A stretch of DNA of 64,000 nucleotides from Avena insularis (lineage: Eukaryota; Streptophyta; Magnoliopsida; Poales; Poaceae). A program made the position numbers and the translations under genes. The notes below the pieces were generated by a model. That model saw only the letters and a list, made by a program, of their open reading frames with translations. It had not been told where the DNA came from and did no database searches. The stretch lies in assembly GCA_023614405.1 (NCBI GenBank), contig CM042688.1:70356253-70420252 (forward strand), read 5' to 3'. This document shows positions 1-12,157 of the stretch, in pieces; the stretch's first letter is position 1; the number at the start of each line of letters is the position of its first letter.

Positions 1-174
1 CTGTTGCTACTGATAAACTGCTGTGAGCAAGATTGTTTCCAGGTGCAGCTGAATTGACAACTCAGTTGTTAAGGCTTATAAATATTCTTTGGATCCCCTT
101 GTGTCGAATCAATAAATTGGGTTTCACTTCCCTCGAAAATACTGCAATACACCCCCTATACTTGTGGGTCATCA
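1..174 (+). repeat. 3' end of a Gypsy-type LTR (truncated by the window edge)
   Basis: The stretch ends in CTATACTTGTGGGTCATCA, almost the same as the end of the solo LTR at 55386-56751 (CTATACTTGTGGGCATCA), and is preceded in both by a similar segment with CCTTGTGTCGAATCAATAAA or a close relative. It is therefore the last part of a related LTR in plus orientation. Its beginning lies outside the window. Confidence 0.6.
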
Positions 175-779
175 ATCGCTGCCGCCACCATCGTCGTCGC
201 ACTAGAAGAAGATGCGTCAGCCATCTGGTCAGAAAGGGTGACCTTTGGTGGGTGGCGCTATGAGATTGGGGAAAGAAAAGGAGGCAAGGGTGTTGTGTCG
301 CTTGGAGGAAAAAGAGGGCAAAGGCTGGTGAGAGGAGAATGAGAGGATCTCAACCCCTTATGAACCACGCCTGCGCCAAGATTCGTGTGAACAAACAGAA
401 GTTTATGCCACGTGTCACGGGTGGAACTGGGCAACTTCCTCGAAAAGATTAAGCCACCTCGATCTCCATGCACGCATTAAACGTCGCCTCGGTTCCACAC
501 GAAGCGGACCCACCAACGGTCACCGTAGCAAGAATGTCTGTGAGTGACAAGACTTGACCTTGAGTGATGTTAGGTTACGTCAGAGACCAGTTTCTGGCTT
601 AGTTTGAAATCAAGCTAGGGAAAACCATAATGGAATACTCATAGGTACGACTAATTTTTGAGACCCGGATCCTACTTTTGTTTTGGAGTTTCAGGAACCC
701 TTCAAGACTCTACAACCGAAGAAAGATCAAGCTAGATGATGAAATCCGACTTTGGATCTTGGAGGCTTCCGGGGGCTAC
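175..779. other. Unassigned stretch ending in a polypurine-tract-like motif
   Basis: I recognise no gene here. The last part (about 600-779) looks like the 3' untranslated end of a Gypsy element: it finishes with TTCCGGGGGCTAC directly before an LTR-like TGTTAGGG start at 780, the arrangement expected for a polypurine tract beside a 3' LTR. Short open frames on both strands have no recognisable family. Confidence 0.4.
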
Positions 780-1195
780 TGTTAGGGATATACTTTCCGG
801 GTATACCCACTGTGACTCGCTGACCAGGGTGGCCTACTTCGGGTTAGAGCTTTGCTTCGCGGGCGGCCCAGTCAAGGAGAGTAGACGGAAGGCCCAAAAT
901 ACTTACCGACTTAGGCATGTATAGTTACTTGTAGTCCAAGATGTACTCTGTAACCGACTCTGCATCATAGCCAGATAGGTCTCTCCTGTAATCCTATGCC
1001 GGATATCTATATAAGATGTCCTAGGGACCAGCCTTTAGGGCACCCCACAACTTACAACCTCAACTTGCACAGGCGAAACCTCTCTTTTAATCTGTACTTC
1101 TAGCTCTGCCGTATTACTGGATTGCTAGCAGGAGTAGGATCCATCCACCATCGGTGGATTCGAACTTGGGTAAAGCTTGTGTGCTCACCGTCCCA
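780..1195 (+). repeat. Partial Gypsy-type LTR (5' part)
   Basis: It starts TGTTAGGGATATACTTTCCG just after the purine-rich motif, contains a TATA-like ATCTATATAAGATG near 1005-1018, and then a segment typical of LTR R/U5 regions. No second copy is present in the window and the right boundary is uncertain (about 1195), where sequence of opposite orientation begins. It is probably a truncated 3' LTR of an old Tat-like element. Confidence 0.45.
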
Positions 1196-1935
1196 GAACA
1201 CCATCGCCTCACACCCTCTTTCTCCACACGCCTTGAGAACCCCCTCTCGGCGTACATGTCTTTAATCCGATGACACACACCATGCACGCGGATACTCTTG
1301 ATGACTAGGAAGACGCGTCATGATGATGAACTTGAGTGGTCATGCGGAGCGCTTCCGAAAAACCTTACTCGCCATCTCCCGTATAGGATCGCAAAGGCGA
1401 GTGGTTCCGAAGACCTGCTCTCTTGTCCGTCAGTGCACGCCAGCGCGCGGGATGGAGTAGACTACGGTAGCGACACAAGCAGAGAGGAGGCAAAACCCTA
1501 GATTGGTTTTCGGTGTTTTTTTGTGGTGGAAGCCGCACAGACGCTTATATAGAGCAACTAGGGAAACCGTACAGGGCACAACGTGGCCGAGACCATGTTG
1601 GCACGAGTCCGGGTCGGTTACAGTAGTCCGTGATCCCAGAGCGACCCAAACCGACTAACTGTTGACACGTCTGTCAAAACCGCACCAGTTTTCCTGAGCA
1701 GCAAAAAGATAAAATCGGCTCATTCCGCAAATCACAGCGCACGTCGCGTCACGTCGCAGCGAGGCGAGCGTCATCGCCGGAGGAGGAGCGTGCATATAAC
1801 ACTTCTCTTCTCACTTACTTACAAAGTGGTGAGACAGTCCACCTTATAAGGTAGGTGGTGCAACTCTCCTCCAACTTTCCATGTGAGACTAAACTTTAGC
1901 TCTCACTCCTCTTTTTTGAGGATAACTGCTCTTTA
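1196..1935 (-). repeat. LTR- or promoter-like sequence in minus orientation
   Basis: Read on the minus strand this stretch has a TATA box (CTCTATATAAGCG, plus positions about 1541-1554) followed by a CT/CA-rich leader and a long untranslated region, as in a U3-R-U5 arrangement. Further upstream on the same strand is a CTCACATGGAAAGTTGG segment near 1880-1896. No reading frame is recognisable and no partner LTR is seen. It could also be the 3' flank of the RNase H-like ORF that ends at 1936. Confidence 0.3.
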
Positions 1936-1977
1936 TTAATCAACGACCAGAATAACAGGAATTAACAATGTGTCATG
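1936..1977 (-). pseudogene. C-terminal codons of an RNase H-like (RVT_3) ORF, cut off by Copia-1
   Basis: After removing Copia-1 and one copy of its TCATG target duplication, the minus-strand frame leaving 19482 runs on into 1972 and reads about a dozen hydrophobic residues (LLIPVILVVD) before TAA at 1936-1938. This is the expected kind of C-terminus for plant RNase H-like proteins and LINE RNase H tails. An AATAAAG motif overlaps and follows the stop (AATAAA at 1932-1937 on the minus strand). The other part of the ORF is at 19482-19960. Confidence 0.55.
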
Positions 1978-3637
1978 TGTTGGGTCCGCAGCATAGAAAA
2001 CAAAAAAATTCCTATGATGAGAGCTATACGCCAAGATCTAACTCTAGATATAGAGCAACGGATGGACATACATCCATGGAGAACTTACCCTCGAAGACAA
2101 CGAGTTTTGTTAATGAGTAGGAACTCGTGGTTGATGTAGTCGTACGCTTGCCGATCTCAAGATCGTGTGGAAGTCCGAGGGCCACAAATTAGCAGCAGAT
2201 CCGTCCTCGCACACACGTTCAAGCCACCGAACAACCTCCACCTCCTCGCTCCAGCGAATCAGCAGAAGCAGCAACTCCTTCTAGACGCAAGGCCACCGGG
2301 AACATGTATCTCGCTAATCCGAGACCATGGGGGAATATCTAGAGGGGGAGAGAGATCCTTCACGAGGAGGTGTGCTTTGTGAGGCAGGAGAGGGGGGCCT
2401 TTTATAGGAGAGGAGGGACTCCTCCCCTACCATGGCCGGCAGCCAAGGAGGGAGCCCCCTCCTCTTCATCATTCATCTGGTGGAAGCTCCACTCACATCA
2501 ATTCAAGCTCCACCCAAAGTTCCACTCACATGCATTAAATTTCCACCAAATTTAATGCAACTCTCAATTAATAAAACTCTTTTATTTATTTTATTCAGAA
2601 TTTTGTTAATTACTTTAATTAACAAACATTCACATCAAACCCCTTGCAACATTTCAATATCACATGCAGAACCACTTTCTGCAATTTCACCCAAAACAAT
2701 TCCGGTTTCTATCGAAATAATTCTTGTTTCTATCGAAACATTTCCTGCACTTTGCAAACCTTTTGTCTGAAACATTTGTGCTCCAAAATGGTGTCTGGCA
2801 ACCCTTAAGTGTGTCACCCTACGGTTCTCGACTAATGCAGACATGATTGAGACTCCTCTCAGATCAATAATCAGAAGCGGGACCTGGAGATCCATACTGA
2901 CTCCTGCACATTCAACGATGACTTCTATGATCGTGAGAACCTTTAACGCTAGTAACTTAATCCCTTTGTCTCATGATATAATACATGTCCGATATTCGAT
3001 CATCGGTATCCAAATACCTAGTTTGATCTCGTTACCGACATGCACTCTTTTCTCGTTCCTGTGATATAACATTCTAGTGATCACATCACATGCTTGCAAG
3101 CTATCTTAATGTGATATCACCGAGAGGGCCCAGAGTATATCTATCCGTCATCGGCAAATTCCACTCTTCATCCATGAGCCTCAACATAACACCTTCGTAG
3201 CACTGAACCCACCTTTATAGTCACCCTGTTACGGTGTGACGTTTGATGTTATCAAGATACTCTTCTGGTGTTAGCAATTAACATGATCTCATGGTCTAAG
3301 GACAAAGATTACTTCGTATGATGTTATACTAATATAAACATAATGACTTTGATCATAATGCTATACTTCGGATGAATGTTCATCACATCATTTCACAAAT
3401 GTTGTGACCTCGTTATTAACAACATCCAATGTCCATGATCAGGAAACCTTGATCATCTTGTTAATCAACGAGCTAGTATTGAAGAGAGGCCTAACTAGGA
3501 ACCCTTTTTGTTTATTAAACACACATGTATTGCCGTTTCCTTTCAATACAATTATAGCATGCAAAATAAAAATCTATCATATACTAGGAATACATAATAA
3601 TAACTTTAGTATTGCCTGTTAGGGCATATTTCCTTCA
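1978..3637 (-). repeat. Copia-1 3' LTR
   Basis: About 1660 bp, matching 17842-19481 along its length. On the minus strand it starts TGAAGGAAATATGCCC and ends GGACCCAACA. A TATA-like CTATAAAAGG lies at about plus 2398-2407 on the minus strand. A purine-rich tract (minus-strand reading AAGTGGGAGAC, plus 3638-3648) directly precedes it. Confidence 0.92.
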
Positions 3638-3670
3638 GTCTCCCACTTGCACTAGAGACAATAATCTAGT

Positions 3671-4075
3671 TTACATAGTGATAAATCTAACACCCATGGA
3701 GTTCTGGTGTTGATCATGTTTTTCCCTAGGGAGAACTTTAGTCAACGGATCTTCTACATTCAGGTCCGTGTGTACTTTACAAATCTTTATATCTCCACCC
3801 TTGACATGCTCGCGGATGGAGTGAAACCGGCGCTTAATATGCTTGGAATTCTTGTGAGACCTTGGTTCCTTGGCGTTGGCTATGGCTCCATTGTTGTCAC
3901 AATAGATCACCATTGGGTCCAATGCACTAGGAACCACACCTAGTTCCGTTATGAACTCCTTCATCCAAACCGCTTCCTGCGCCGCTTCTGAAGCAGCAAC
4001 ATATTCCGCCTCCGTCATTGATCCAGCCACCACAGGTTGTTTGGAACTCCTCCAACTAACTGCTGCTCCGTTCAA
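3671..4075 (-). pseudogene. Copia-1 RNase H domain
   Basis: The frame encodes the C-terminal RNase H of a copia polyprotein, which removes the RNA strand during reverse transcription. Visible motifs are SMTEAEYVAASEA with the catalytic glutamate and IYCDNNGAIANAKEP with a catalytic aspartate. The first catalytic aspartate lies in the preceding fragment (CYVDASFDTD, near 4120-4145), which is cut off by a stop at about 4085. The end of the domain (DPLTKVLPREKH) is present, so the pol C-terminus is complete in length. Confidence 0.85.
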
Positions 4076-4084
4076 GAGAAATAC

Positions 4085-5380
4085 TTATCCAGATTGAGAC
4101 TTAGAGTCATCCGGATCGGTGTCAAAGCTAGCATCAACATAACATTTAGCGACTAGCTCTTCTTCACCTCCGTATACAAGAAACATATCCTTAGTTCTTC
4201 TCAAGTACTTAAGGATATTCTTGACCGCTATCCAGTGTTCCAAACATGGATCATATTGGTACCTACTAGTCAAACTAATAGCATTTGCCACATCCGGTCT
4301 TGTACATAGCATGGCGTACATTATAGAGCCTATGGCTGAGGCATAGGGGATCTTATCCATTATCTCTCTTTCTTCCGTCGTAGCCGGACTTTGAGTCTTA
4401 CTCAATGTATTGCCTTGCAACATAGGTAAGAACCCTTTCTTACTTCCGTCCATATTAAACTTCTTTAATATCTTATCAAGGTATGTACTCTGCGATAGCC
4501 CAATTAGGCGTCTTGATCTATCTCTATAGATTTTAATGCCTAATATATATGAAGCTTCACCAAGGTCTTTCATCAAAAATATGCTGTTTAGATAACTTTT
4601 AACACTATTTAAAAGATCTATATTATTTCCAATCAATAATATGTCATCCACATATAATATCAGAAATGCCACATTGCTCCCACTCACTTTCTTGTAAATA
4701 CAAGCCTCTCCATAAGTCTAGACAAATCCAAACTCTTTGATCACCTCATCAAAGCAGAGATTCCAACTCCGGGATGCTTGCTTCAGTCCATAGATGGATT
4801 ACTGAAGTTTGCATACCTTATCAGCATCCTTAGGATCGACAAAACCCTTAGGTTGTATCATATACAACTCTTCTTCAATATTACCATTGAGGAACGCAGT
4901 TTTGACATCCATCTGCCATATTTCATAATCGAAATATGCAGGAATTGCTAACATAATCCTAACCGACTTTAGCATCGCTACGGGAGAGAATGTCTCATCG
5001 TAGTTAACTCCTTGAATTTTTCGAAACCCCTTTGCGACAAGTCGAGCTTTATAGATGGTCATATTACCATCAGCATCAGTTTTTCTTTTGAAAATCCATT
5101 TATTCTCAACGGCCTTTCGATCGTGAGGTAAGTCCACCAAGGTCCAAACCTGGTTTTTGTACATGGATTCCATCTCGGATTTCATGGCTTCTAGCCATTT
5201 GTTGGAATCCGGGCTCATCATCGCTTCTTCATACGTCGCAGGGTCATCTATTTCATCAATCATGAAATTCATAACAGGATTGTCGTGATTCGAGAGCTGC
5301 GTGTGTCCTGCTTGACCCGCGAGGTTCGGTAGTGTCCTCTTTCGGAGTTTCATGATCAATATCATTAGCTCTCTCTTCAT
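4085..5380 (-). pseudogene. Copia-1 reverse transcriptase (two broken frames)
   Basis: The region encodes the copia-type RT. The upstream part (5380-4799) has the palm motif MDVKTAFLNG, and the downstream part (4687-4085) has the catalytic LYVDDILL (about 4657-4634) followed by the thumb/connection region (RPDVANAISLTSRYQ). A stop after KLQ near 4799 and a further disruption before 4687 separate the halves. The SIYGLKQAS-like linker is readable between them. RT copies element RNA into DNA in the virus-like particle. This copy is inactive because of the breaks. Confidence 0.85.
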
Positions 5381-5453
5381 TAGGTGAAGTCAACTCCGAA
5401 ACAACTTCCGGTGCTGCGCTACTCACCATTTCATGAAGAGATGGTTCAATAAC

Positions 5454-6173
5454 CTCTTCGAGTTCTACCTTCCGACTACTCACACCTTTCGTGAGAAACT
5501 CCTTCTCAAGAAAGGATCCATTCTTGGCAACAAAAACCTTGCCCTCGGATCTGTGATAGAAGGTATACCCAATCGTTTCCTTAGGGTATCCTATGAATAC
5601 GCATTTTTCCGCTTTGGGTTCGAGTTTATCTGGCTGAAGTTTCTTCACATAAACATCGCATCCCCAAACTTTAAGAAATGACAGCTTAGGTTTGTCTCCA
5701 AACCATAATTCATACGGTGTCGTTTCAACAGATTTAGATGGTGCCCGATTTAAAGTGAATGCAGTGGTTTCCAGTGCATAACCCCAAAATGGCAGTGGCA
5801 AGTCAGTTAGAGACATCATAGATCGAACCATATCCAATAAAGTACGATTACGACATTCCAACACACCATTACGTTGTGGTGTTTCGGCAGGCGTGAGTTG
5901 TGAAACTATTCCACAATTTTTCATATGTGTGCTAAACTCGTAACTAAGATACTCTCCTCCACGGTCGGACCGCAGAAATTTGATCTTTCTGTTATGATGA
6001 TTTTCCACTTCATTCTGAAATTCCTTGAACTTTTCAAAAGTTTCAGACTTATGTTTCATCAAATAGATATACCCGTATCTACTCAAATCATCCGTGAAAG
6101 TAACAAAATAATGATATCCACCTCGTGCCGACACACTCATTGGTCCACACACATCAGTATGTATGATTTCCAA
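5454..6173 (-). pseudogene. Copia-1 integrase core and C-terminal region
   Basis: The frame carries the rve integrase fold: first aspartate in IIHTDVCGP at the start, second in LRSDRGGEYL, and the glutamate in NGVLECRNRT, so the D,D-35-E catalytic triad is intact. The copia-specific GKK-like C-terminal block follows (VWGCDVYVKKLQPDKLEPK and CVFIGYP). The zinc-binding H/C module is in the upstream frame at about 6196-6340. Beyond about 5454 the frame runs into the poorly conserved linker before RT. A stop around 6190 separates the catalytic core from the zinc module. Confidence 0.88.
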
Positions 6174-6195
6174 TAAATCTGTCGTCCATTCCTAT

Positions 6196-7646
6196 TCAAC
6201 TGGAAAACGGCGTTCTAGTCATCTTGCCCATAAGGCATGGCTCACATGTATCAAATGATTCAAAATAAAGTGATTCCAAAAGTCCATCAGAATGGAGTTT
6301 CTGCATGCGTTTAATGCTAATATGACCTAGACGGCAGTGCCACATATATGTAGATATATCATCATCAAGTTTAATCCTTTTAGCATCAACACAATGAATA
6401 TGCATAATACTACTATCGAGATCCAATAGAAATAAACCATTCAACATAGGTGCATGACCATAAAAGATATTATCCATATAAATCGAACAACCATTGTTTT
6501 CAGATTTAAAGGAATAACCACTTCGCATCAAACACGATCCAGATACAATGTTCATGCTTAGTGCAGGCACAAAATAACAATTATTCAGATTTATCACTAA
6601 TCCCGACAGCATATGGAGAGGCAGCGTTCTGACGGCGATCACATCAACTCTTGGTCCATTGCCGACCCGCATCGTGACCTCATCCCTTGCTAGCTGTCGC
6701 TTGTTCCGCAGCCCCTGAATCGAGTTACATATATTAGAAACCGATCCCGTATCAAATACCCAGGTGCTACTGCGAGTACTAGTCAAGTACACATCAATAA
6801 CATGTATATCACATATATCTTTGTTTGCCTTGCCGGCCTTCTTGTCCGCCAAATACTTGGGGCAGTTGCGCTTCCAATGGCCAGTCTCCTTACAATAGTA
6901 GCACTCGGTATCATACTTAGGGCCAGCTCGGGGTTTCTTTTCAGGTGCGGCAATAGATTTGCCGCCCTTCTTTCCCTTCTGCTTGCCTTTCTTGTCCTTC
7001 TTGAAACCGGTGGTCTTATTGATCATCAACACTTGATGTTCTTTCCTAATCTCCACTTCTGCAGTTTTAAGCATTGACAGAAGCTCGGGAAAGACTTCTT
7101 CATGCCCTGCATGTTATAGTTCATAACGAAGCTCTTGTAGCTAGGTGGCAGAGATTGGAGAACACGATGTATGCCTAAGTCAATGGGAATCGCTATTCCC
7201 AAGGACACAAGCTTATCGGCGTACCCAGACATTTTGAGTACGTGCTCACTAATGGAGCTGTTCTCTTCCATCATGCAGCTAAAGAACATTTCAGAAGCAT
7301 TATAACTCTCTACGGCAGCATGGGTATCGAAAATCATTTTCAATTCTCCCACGGTATCAAAAGCATTGCCATTTTCGAAACGCTTTCGAAGTTCTGGCTC
7401 TAGCCCATACAGTTTGCCGCAATGAACTAAGTTGTGGTCCTCCTAACGAGTTATATAGACATTATTTTCCTCGTCAGGGGCATCAGGAGCTGGTGGGGGG
7501 CCTAGCGGCGCCTCTAGAATATATTGCTTTTGTGCAGCAGTGAGGAGAATCCTCAAATTCATAGCCCAATTGGTGAAGTTGCTACCATTCGCAGCAAGCT
7601 TCGCTTTCTCCATGAACACATTGAAATTAAAAGCAGCTGGTGCCAT
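6196..7646 (-). pseudogene. Copia-1 gag, protease and integrase zinc module
   Basis: Gag starts at ATG 7646 (MAPAAFNFNVFMEKAKLAAN) and continues through frames 7646-7443 and 7352-7026 into 7074-6196, so at least two frameshifts lie in gag. The last frame has a CX2CX4HX4C nucleic-acid-binding knuckle (CYYCKETGHWKRNC, about 6903-6862), an aspartic protease active site (WVFDTGS, about 6762-6742) and the integrase zinc module (WHCRLGH ... CEPCLMGK). Gag forms the particle and protease cleaves the polyprotein. The length is normal for copia gag-pro, but it is broken. Confidence 0.85.
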
Positions 7647-8200
7647 CTACAACTGAATTTGTAAAGTTTATTTAGACTAAGTTTATGATAGATTGAGTTC
7701 AACTAATCCAAATTACTAATGAACTCCCACTCAAAAACGACATCCCTCGTGTCTTTTTGGTGATTACATGAACCAAATCCACTACACCAAGTCCGATCAT
7801 CACGTGAGTCGGTGTAGCCTCAAAGGCGAGCATCAATATGGGCATCATATCAACTATATGACTCATGCTTAACCTTTTGGTCCGTGTTCCGAGGCCATGT
7901 ATGTACATGCTAGGCTCGTCAAGTAAGAACCTTAGTATTCCGCGTGTGTAAAACTGCCTTACACCCATTGTATGAAAGCGCGGAGTCGAGTACACCCGAT
8001 CATCACGTGATGTCTCGAAACACGATCCATAAAACGGTGCATACTGAAGGAAGAACACATTTTATCTTGATATCTAAATGAGGGATCATCTTACAATGCT
8101 ACCAAAAGCGCCAAACTAGCAATATAAGATGCAAACATCTAATGTGTAAAGTGAGATGATATGGTCCATGCATTTGATCTCTATCATTTGCATCGATTGT
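7647..8200 (-). other. Copia-1 leader, gag-proximal part
   Basis: This is untranslated leader of Copia-1 between the Gypsy-1 insertion and the gag start. Short open frames across it have no recognisable family and I do not call them genes. The bases ATTGT at 8196-8200 resemble ATCGT at 17326-17330 and are the likely target duplication of Gypsy-1, with one mismatch. Confidence 0.7.
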
Positions 8201-8914
8201 TGTCAGGGGGATGATCCCCGGATACCCCACCCGAGTAAGAAACAGGACAGTCGGTCTCGGCCGGCTGACCAGATGCAGCCGGACAGGGTAGGAGGGACCG
8301 GCTATCACCCAATGGCGGACCTGCAGAGAAGCCGATACAACCACGTGGCGGATCCAATCGGAGGACAGGGCGGCGTGCGTATCGATGCCTGCATGCGCCA
8401 GACGACGACAAGATGGGCAACCACACCGCCCATACGAAGACTTGGCATGGTGACGAAACGAAAGTGGCCTATCTTGTGACGACGGGTCCAGCGTACTCAC
8501 GACATACCGCTCATACCGATGTGACATACCATGTCGGGTTTGTAGATGACTAAGCCGCTGGGACCGCTTACACTGTGGGGCCCACGACCCGGACTTAACC
8601 GATGAGACCGGTTCTTGCCTCTCTTCCTATATAAGGAGAGGAGGCCTCGAGAAAGGGTTGGTCTCAGTTCATTTAAGGCAGTAGCTAAGGGATACAGCTC
8701 GAGGAGCACTTGTAGCTCGTGTATTTCACCTAGTCAGATCAGGCAGGAGTAGGGGCTTTACCTCACCACGAGGGCCCCGAACCTGGGTACTTCTTGCGTC
8801 CCGCCACGCTCGCTCGTATCCAATCTCGCCTGTGGACGCCGTCGATAGCTTTCCTGCTAGTCCCCACACCTCTATCTAACCTTTTTAGGTACTGCCGTTC
8901 CCAATACAACGACA
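8201..8914 (+). repeat. Gypsy-1 5' LTR
   Basis: 714 bp, from TGTCAGGGGGATGATCCCCG to CAATACAACGACA. A TATA box (CCTATATAAGGAG) is at about 8627-8639. From the TATA box to the end it is nearly identical to the right LTR, but the U3 part upstream is very different (see findings). Confidence 0.92.
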
Positions 8915-8934
8915 GTTGGCACCCACCGTGGGGC
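8915..8934 (+). promoter_or_regulatory. Gypsy-1 primer-binding site
   Basis: GTTGGCACCCACCGTGGGGC lies directly after the LTR end and resembles the GGCGCCCACCGTGGGGC primer site of many grass Gypsy elements. The minus-strand DNA primer tRNA would anneal here. The GCG-to-GCA change may have weakened it. Confidence 0.7.
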
Positions 8935-10956
8935 TGATGGCTTCGACCGGAGTCATGTTCCGCACGGGACCCCACACTTCAGCCGGTGAGTGCGTGGCCT
9001 CCGGCCTGGTGCTCACGCTTGGCAAGTTCGACTGCGTCATCGACAAAGCCTCCTGCTTCGCCGGAACTTCCTTCCCGGCAAACGGCACCGTTCTGCTATT
9101 CGGCGATCTCCCCGTCTACGTCGCCATCGTCCCGGAGCGTTTCCCTAGGGAAATCGTCTCTGTCGCGGGGCCGCCATGCTCAGGCGACGCCACCTCCGCC
9201 ACACCTTGCGGCGTGGAGGTCATGATGGCCGGATCCAGCTCGCAGCCCCATCGGCCGCGGGACCGAGGCGTGGACGAGGTCAGAACTTCCGCTCCTTCGC
9301 ATCCTCGGAACCTGGTCGAGGATGCCATTGATCGGCTCCTGACACCGGTTACCCTCGGGGACAACCCGGAGGAGAAGGAGGCCAACTTCACCATGGAGAG
9401 ACGGATCCTCCAGGAGGCCATGGAGCTGGCAGCAGGCCGCAAGCAGCTGGAGATCGCCAGGCGCGAGCATGACCGTGCGCACGGCCTCACCCCGGCTACC
9501 GTGGATCCGAGCCGGCGCGGCCATGTACGACGTCGAGGCGGTGATCTAGGCGGCAGGATGGAGAAGGACGGAGAACCGGATCCCGCGCCTGCCCCTACAC
9601 GGCCCACCTACAGCACGCCCATCAAGAACTTGCACGCGGCGCAAGCCGCAGCGGAGGAACTACCCAGCCTGGAGGGCGAGGAGTGGGCCCGCCAGCACGC
9701 TCGCGTCAGAGCTCCTCTGCGTCAGCGAAGCAGGCTGGGCCAACCGGCAGACGCAGGAGGACCTTAGCTACTCCAGAGGAAGCAGGCTACCCGCCAACAG
9801 CAGGAGCGCACCACGTGACACGCAGCATGCGTCCTCCCCTCAGCCGGCTAGGCCCCGCAGCAGGCGTCGCAGCTCCGGCAATAGGGGCCAGCCGCGCCAG
9901 GAGCAGACGGTCAACAGCAACCCGCCACCTCCACCCCCGCCAGCCGGAGCACCTAGACCAGCCGGTTCCCGCCTCTCGGGCCGGGTGGGCGCGCCCAACC
10001 CGGATTGTCCGGATGCCCGTGACCGCATCGAGCTACTCGCTCAAGCGCGCGTCACGGAGGAGGAAGATTCTACCGGACCGGTTTGTTTTGGACCCCGCAT
10101 CTAGAACGAGCCATTTCCGGATAAATTCTCCCTACCCAGGGACACCCCCAAGTACGACAGCAGCATGAAGCCGGAAGACTGGTTGACCGACTACGCCACG
10201 GCAGTCGGCATCGCCCACGGGAATAAGCGCACAGCCGTGCGTTCGTCCCTCATGCTAAGGTCGGCAAGGACTGGCTCAATAGCCTCGCGCCAACAGCATT
10301 AACGCTGGCCTGATTTGAGAAGGTTTTTCCGCAACTTCAGCACGCATAGCGCCCAGGGCGCCCGCGCGACATGGCCTTGTGCGTCCAGGGCGACCAAGAG
10401 ACCGACCGCGAGTACCTCGCCAAGTGGACGGAGCTCCGTAACACTTGCGAGGGCATCCTAGAGAGCCAGGCCATTGGTTTGTTCATCGAAGGATGCCGAG
10501 AGGGCACCATGCTTCGCCACCGGCTACTGTGTGACGAGCCGAAAACCATGGCGGAGCTCATGATGGTTGCCAACCAGTATGCCACGGCAGATGCCGCCAT
10601 GAAGAAGCCCCTCCGAGTAAACGCGGAAGGCCGTCCGACTCTAACAGAGCCGGCTCGCGACCGTTCGAGCAATCTGGCTGGTGAAGCCAGATCCTCCAGA
10701 CGCCACGGCAACGACAACCGGTTCCACGGGGACCGCCAGGACAGGCAACAGAAGCCTCGCTACCAAAGAAGAAAACTCGTGCCAACTCCGGCCAGGCGGT
10801 GCCCTTCGGCTCGCAGGACCCGGGGGCTACCGGCTCGCCCAGTGGCTCAGGGGCTGCCGCCCCAGACATCCCACCCGGACGGCCACCGACGACACCGGCC
10901 GGAGGGCGAGGCGTCCTCGTCATCCGGGAAGTGCCATCCTGGGCATAGCCCTTCAT
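8935..10956 (+). pseudogene. Gypsy-1 gag, frameshifted
   Basis: The N-terminal part is open from the primer site to 9767 and contains the conserved YSTPIKNLHAAQAAAEEL block, which matches YSTPAKNLRAADAAASEL in Gypsy-2. The core retrotransposon-gag domain is in other frames: SMKPEDWLTDYATAV near 10164-10208, then a frame at 10371-10790 with EYLAKWTELRNTCEGI, SQAIGLFIEGCR and TMAELMMVANQYA, as in Gypsy-2 gag. At least two frameshifts and one stop separate these parts. The end, after about 10800, is the deletion junction with pol. Confidence 0.78.
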
Positions 10957-12157
10957 GAACTACATCGCCAACAATGAGCTCCCGGATGACGAGGTGGAGG
11001 CCAGACAAATCCGACGCCACGCGCATACATACACCATCATAAACGGCGAGCTATACAAGCGCAGTGTATCCGGTATCTTCCAAAGATGTGTCGACGTAGA
11101 CACAGGCTACCGGCTACTCAAGGACATCCACTAGGGCGAGTGCGGGCACCATGCTTCGTCAAGGGCGATAGTCGCCAAGGCGTTTTGCCACGGCTTCTAT
11201 TGGCCCACCGCCCTCGAGGATGCCGAGCAGCTGGTCCGCGCGTGCAAGGGGTGCCAACACTTCGGGCAGCTCAGGCACATGCCAACCTCGGTGCTCAAGA
11301 CCATACCGATCACCTGGCCCTTCGCGGTTTGGGGCCTCGACATCGTCGGGCCCTTCAAGCGAGCTCGCGCGGGAATGACTCACCTGTTGGTAGCGGTGGA
11401 CAAGTTCACAAAGTGGATCGAGGCCAAGCCTATCCGGAAGCTGGATGGGGCGACGGTTGTTACCTTCTTCACCGACATCATCAACCGCTTCGGATACCCC
11501 AACAACATCATCACTGACAACGGCACGAACTTCGCCAAGGGGGCCTTCGCCCGGTTCTGCAGCAACAAGGGCATCCGGCTAGACCTCGCCTCCGTTGCAC
11601 ATCCACAGTCCAACGGGCAGGTCGAACGAGAAAACGGCTTGGTGCTAGCGGCATCAAACCACGTCATCGAGCCGTTGGGCGGTCACCGGATCTGGATCGA
11701 AGAACTTCCGGCTGTGATGTGGAGCCTCCGCACCACCGAATAGATCAAGGCTACGCTGTTCTTCTGGTCTACGGAACGGAAGCCGTCCTCTCGCCGACAT
11801 CGAATTGACTCCCCATAAGCTCCTCTCGACGAGCAGGCCAACAGGAGGCGCGGGAGGACGGGTAGATCTCTCGGAGGAGGCCCGCGAGCTGGCCTGTCCA
11901 GATCCATACTGTACCAGCGACTACGCCGCTACCATTCAGCGGATTAAGCGGTGGCATTCCGCGAGGTGACCTGGTTCTCCGGCTGGTGCAAGACACGAAG
12001 GCATGCACAAGCTATCACCACCGGAGGGCCCTTCATCATCGGTCGGCTGCAACGACTCTACTACCTCATCGACACGCAGCGGCGGCGAAGAACAAGATGG
12101 ACAAATCGGACGAGGAGACCGAACGTCCGTGGAACGCGACCGCTGCGCCCGTTTACA
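10955..12157 (+). pseudogene. Gypsy-1 integrase (pol remnant)
   Basis: From ATG 10955 the frame reads the linker and the zinc module (GECGHHASSRAIVAKAFCHG ... CKGCQHF), with one stop TAG at 11132-11134. The catalytic core follows: first Asp in WGLDIVGPF (11339-11341), second in ITDNGTNF (11516-11518), Glu in NGQVEREN (11624-11626), a DD35E spacing. The C-terminal part after 11743 is frame-broken but can be followed to a stop near 12157 (WNAT ... VYT). RT and protease are missing upstream. Integrase would insert element cDNA into the chromosome. Confidence 0.85.

Noticed and set aside
7699..8058. 119-residue frame in the Copia-1 leader
   Set aside because: Leader sequences of copia elements often contain chance open frames; no domain is recognised.
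9116..9607. 163-residue minus-strand open frame opposite Gypsy-1 gag
   Set aside because: It is a GC-rich shadow of the gag frame with no recognisable domain and no splice or promoter signal.
11380..11667. Minus-strand frame opposite the Gypsy-1 integrase
   Set aside because: The plus strand encodes a clear integrase core; the antisense frame has no family resemblance. The same applies to 40638-40901 and 42692-43129 in Gypsy-2.
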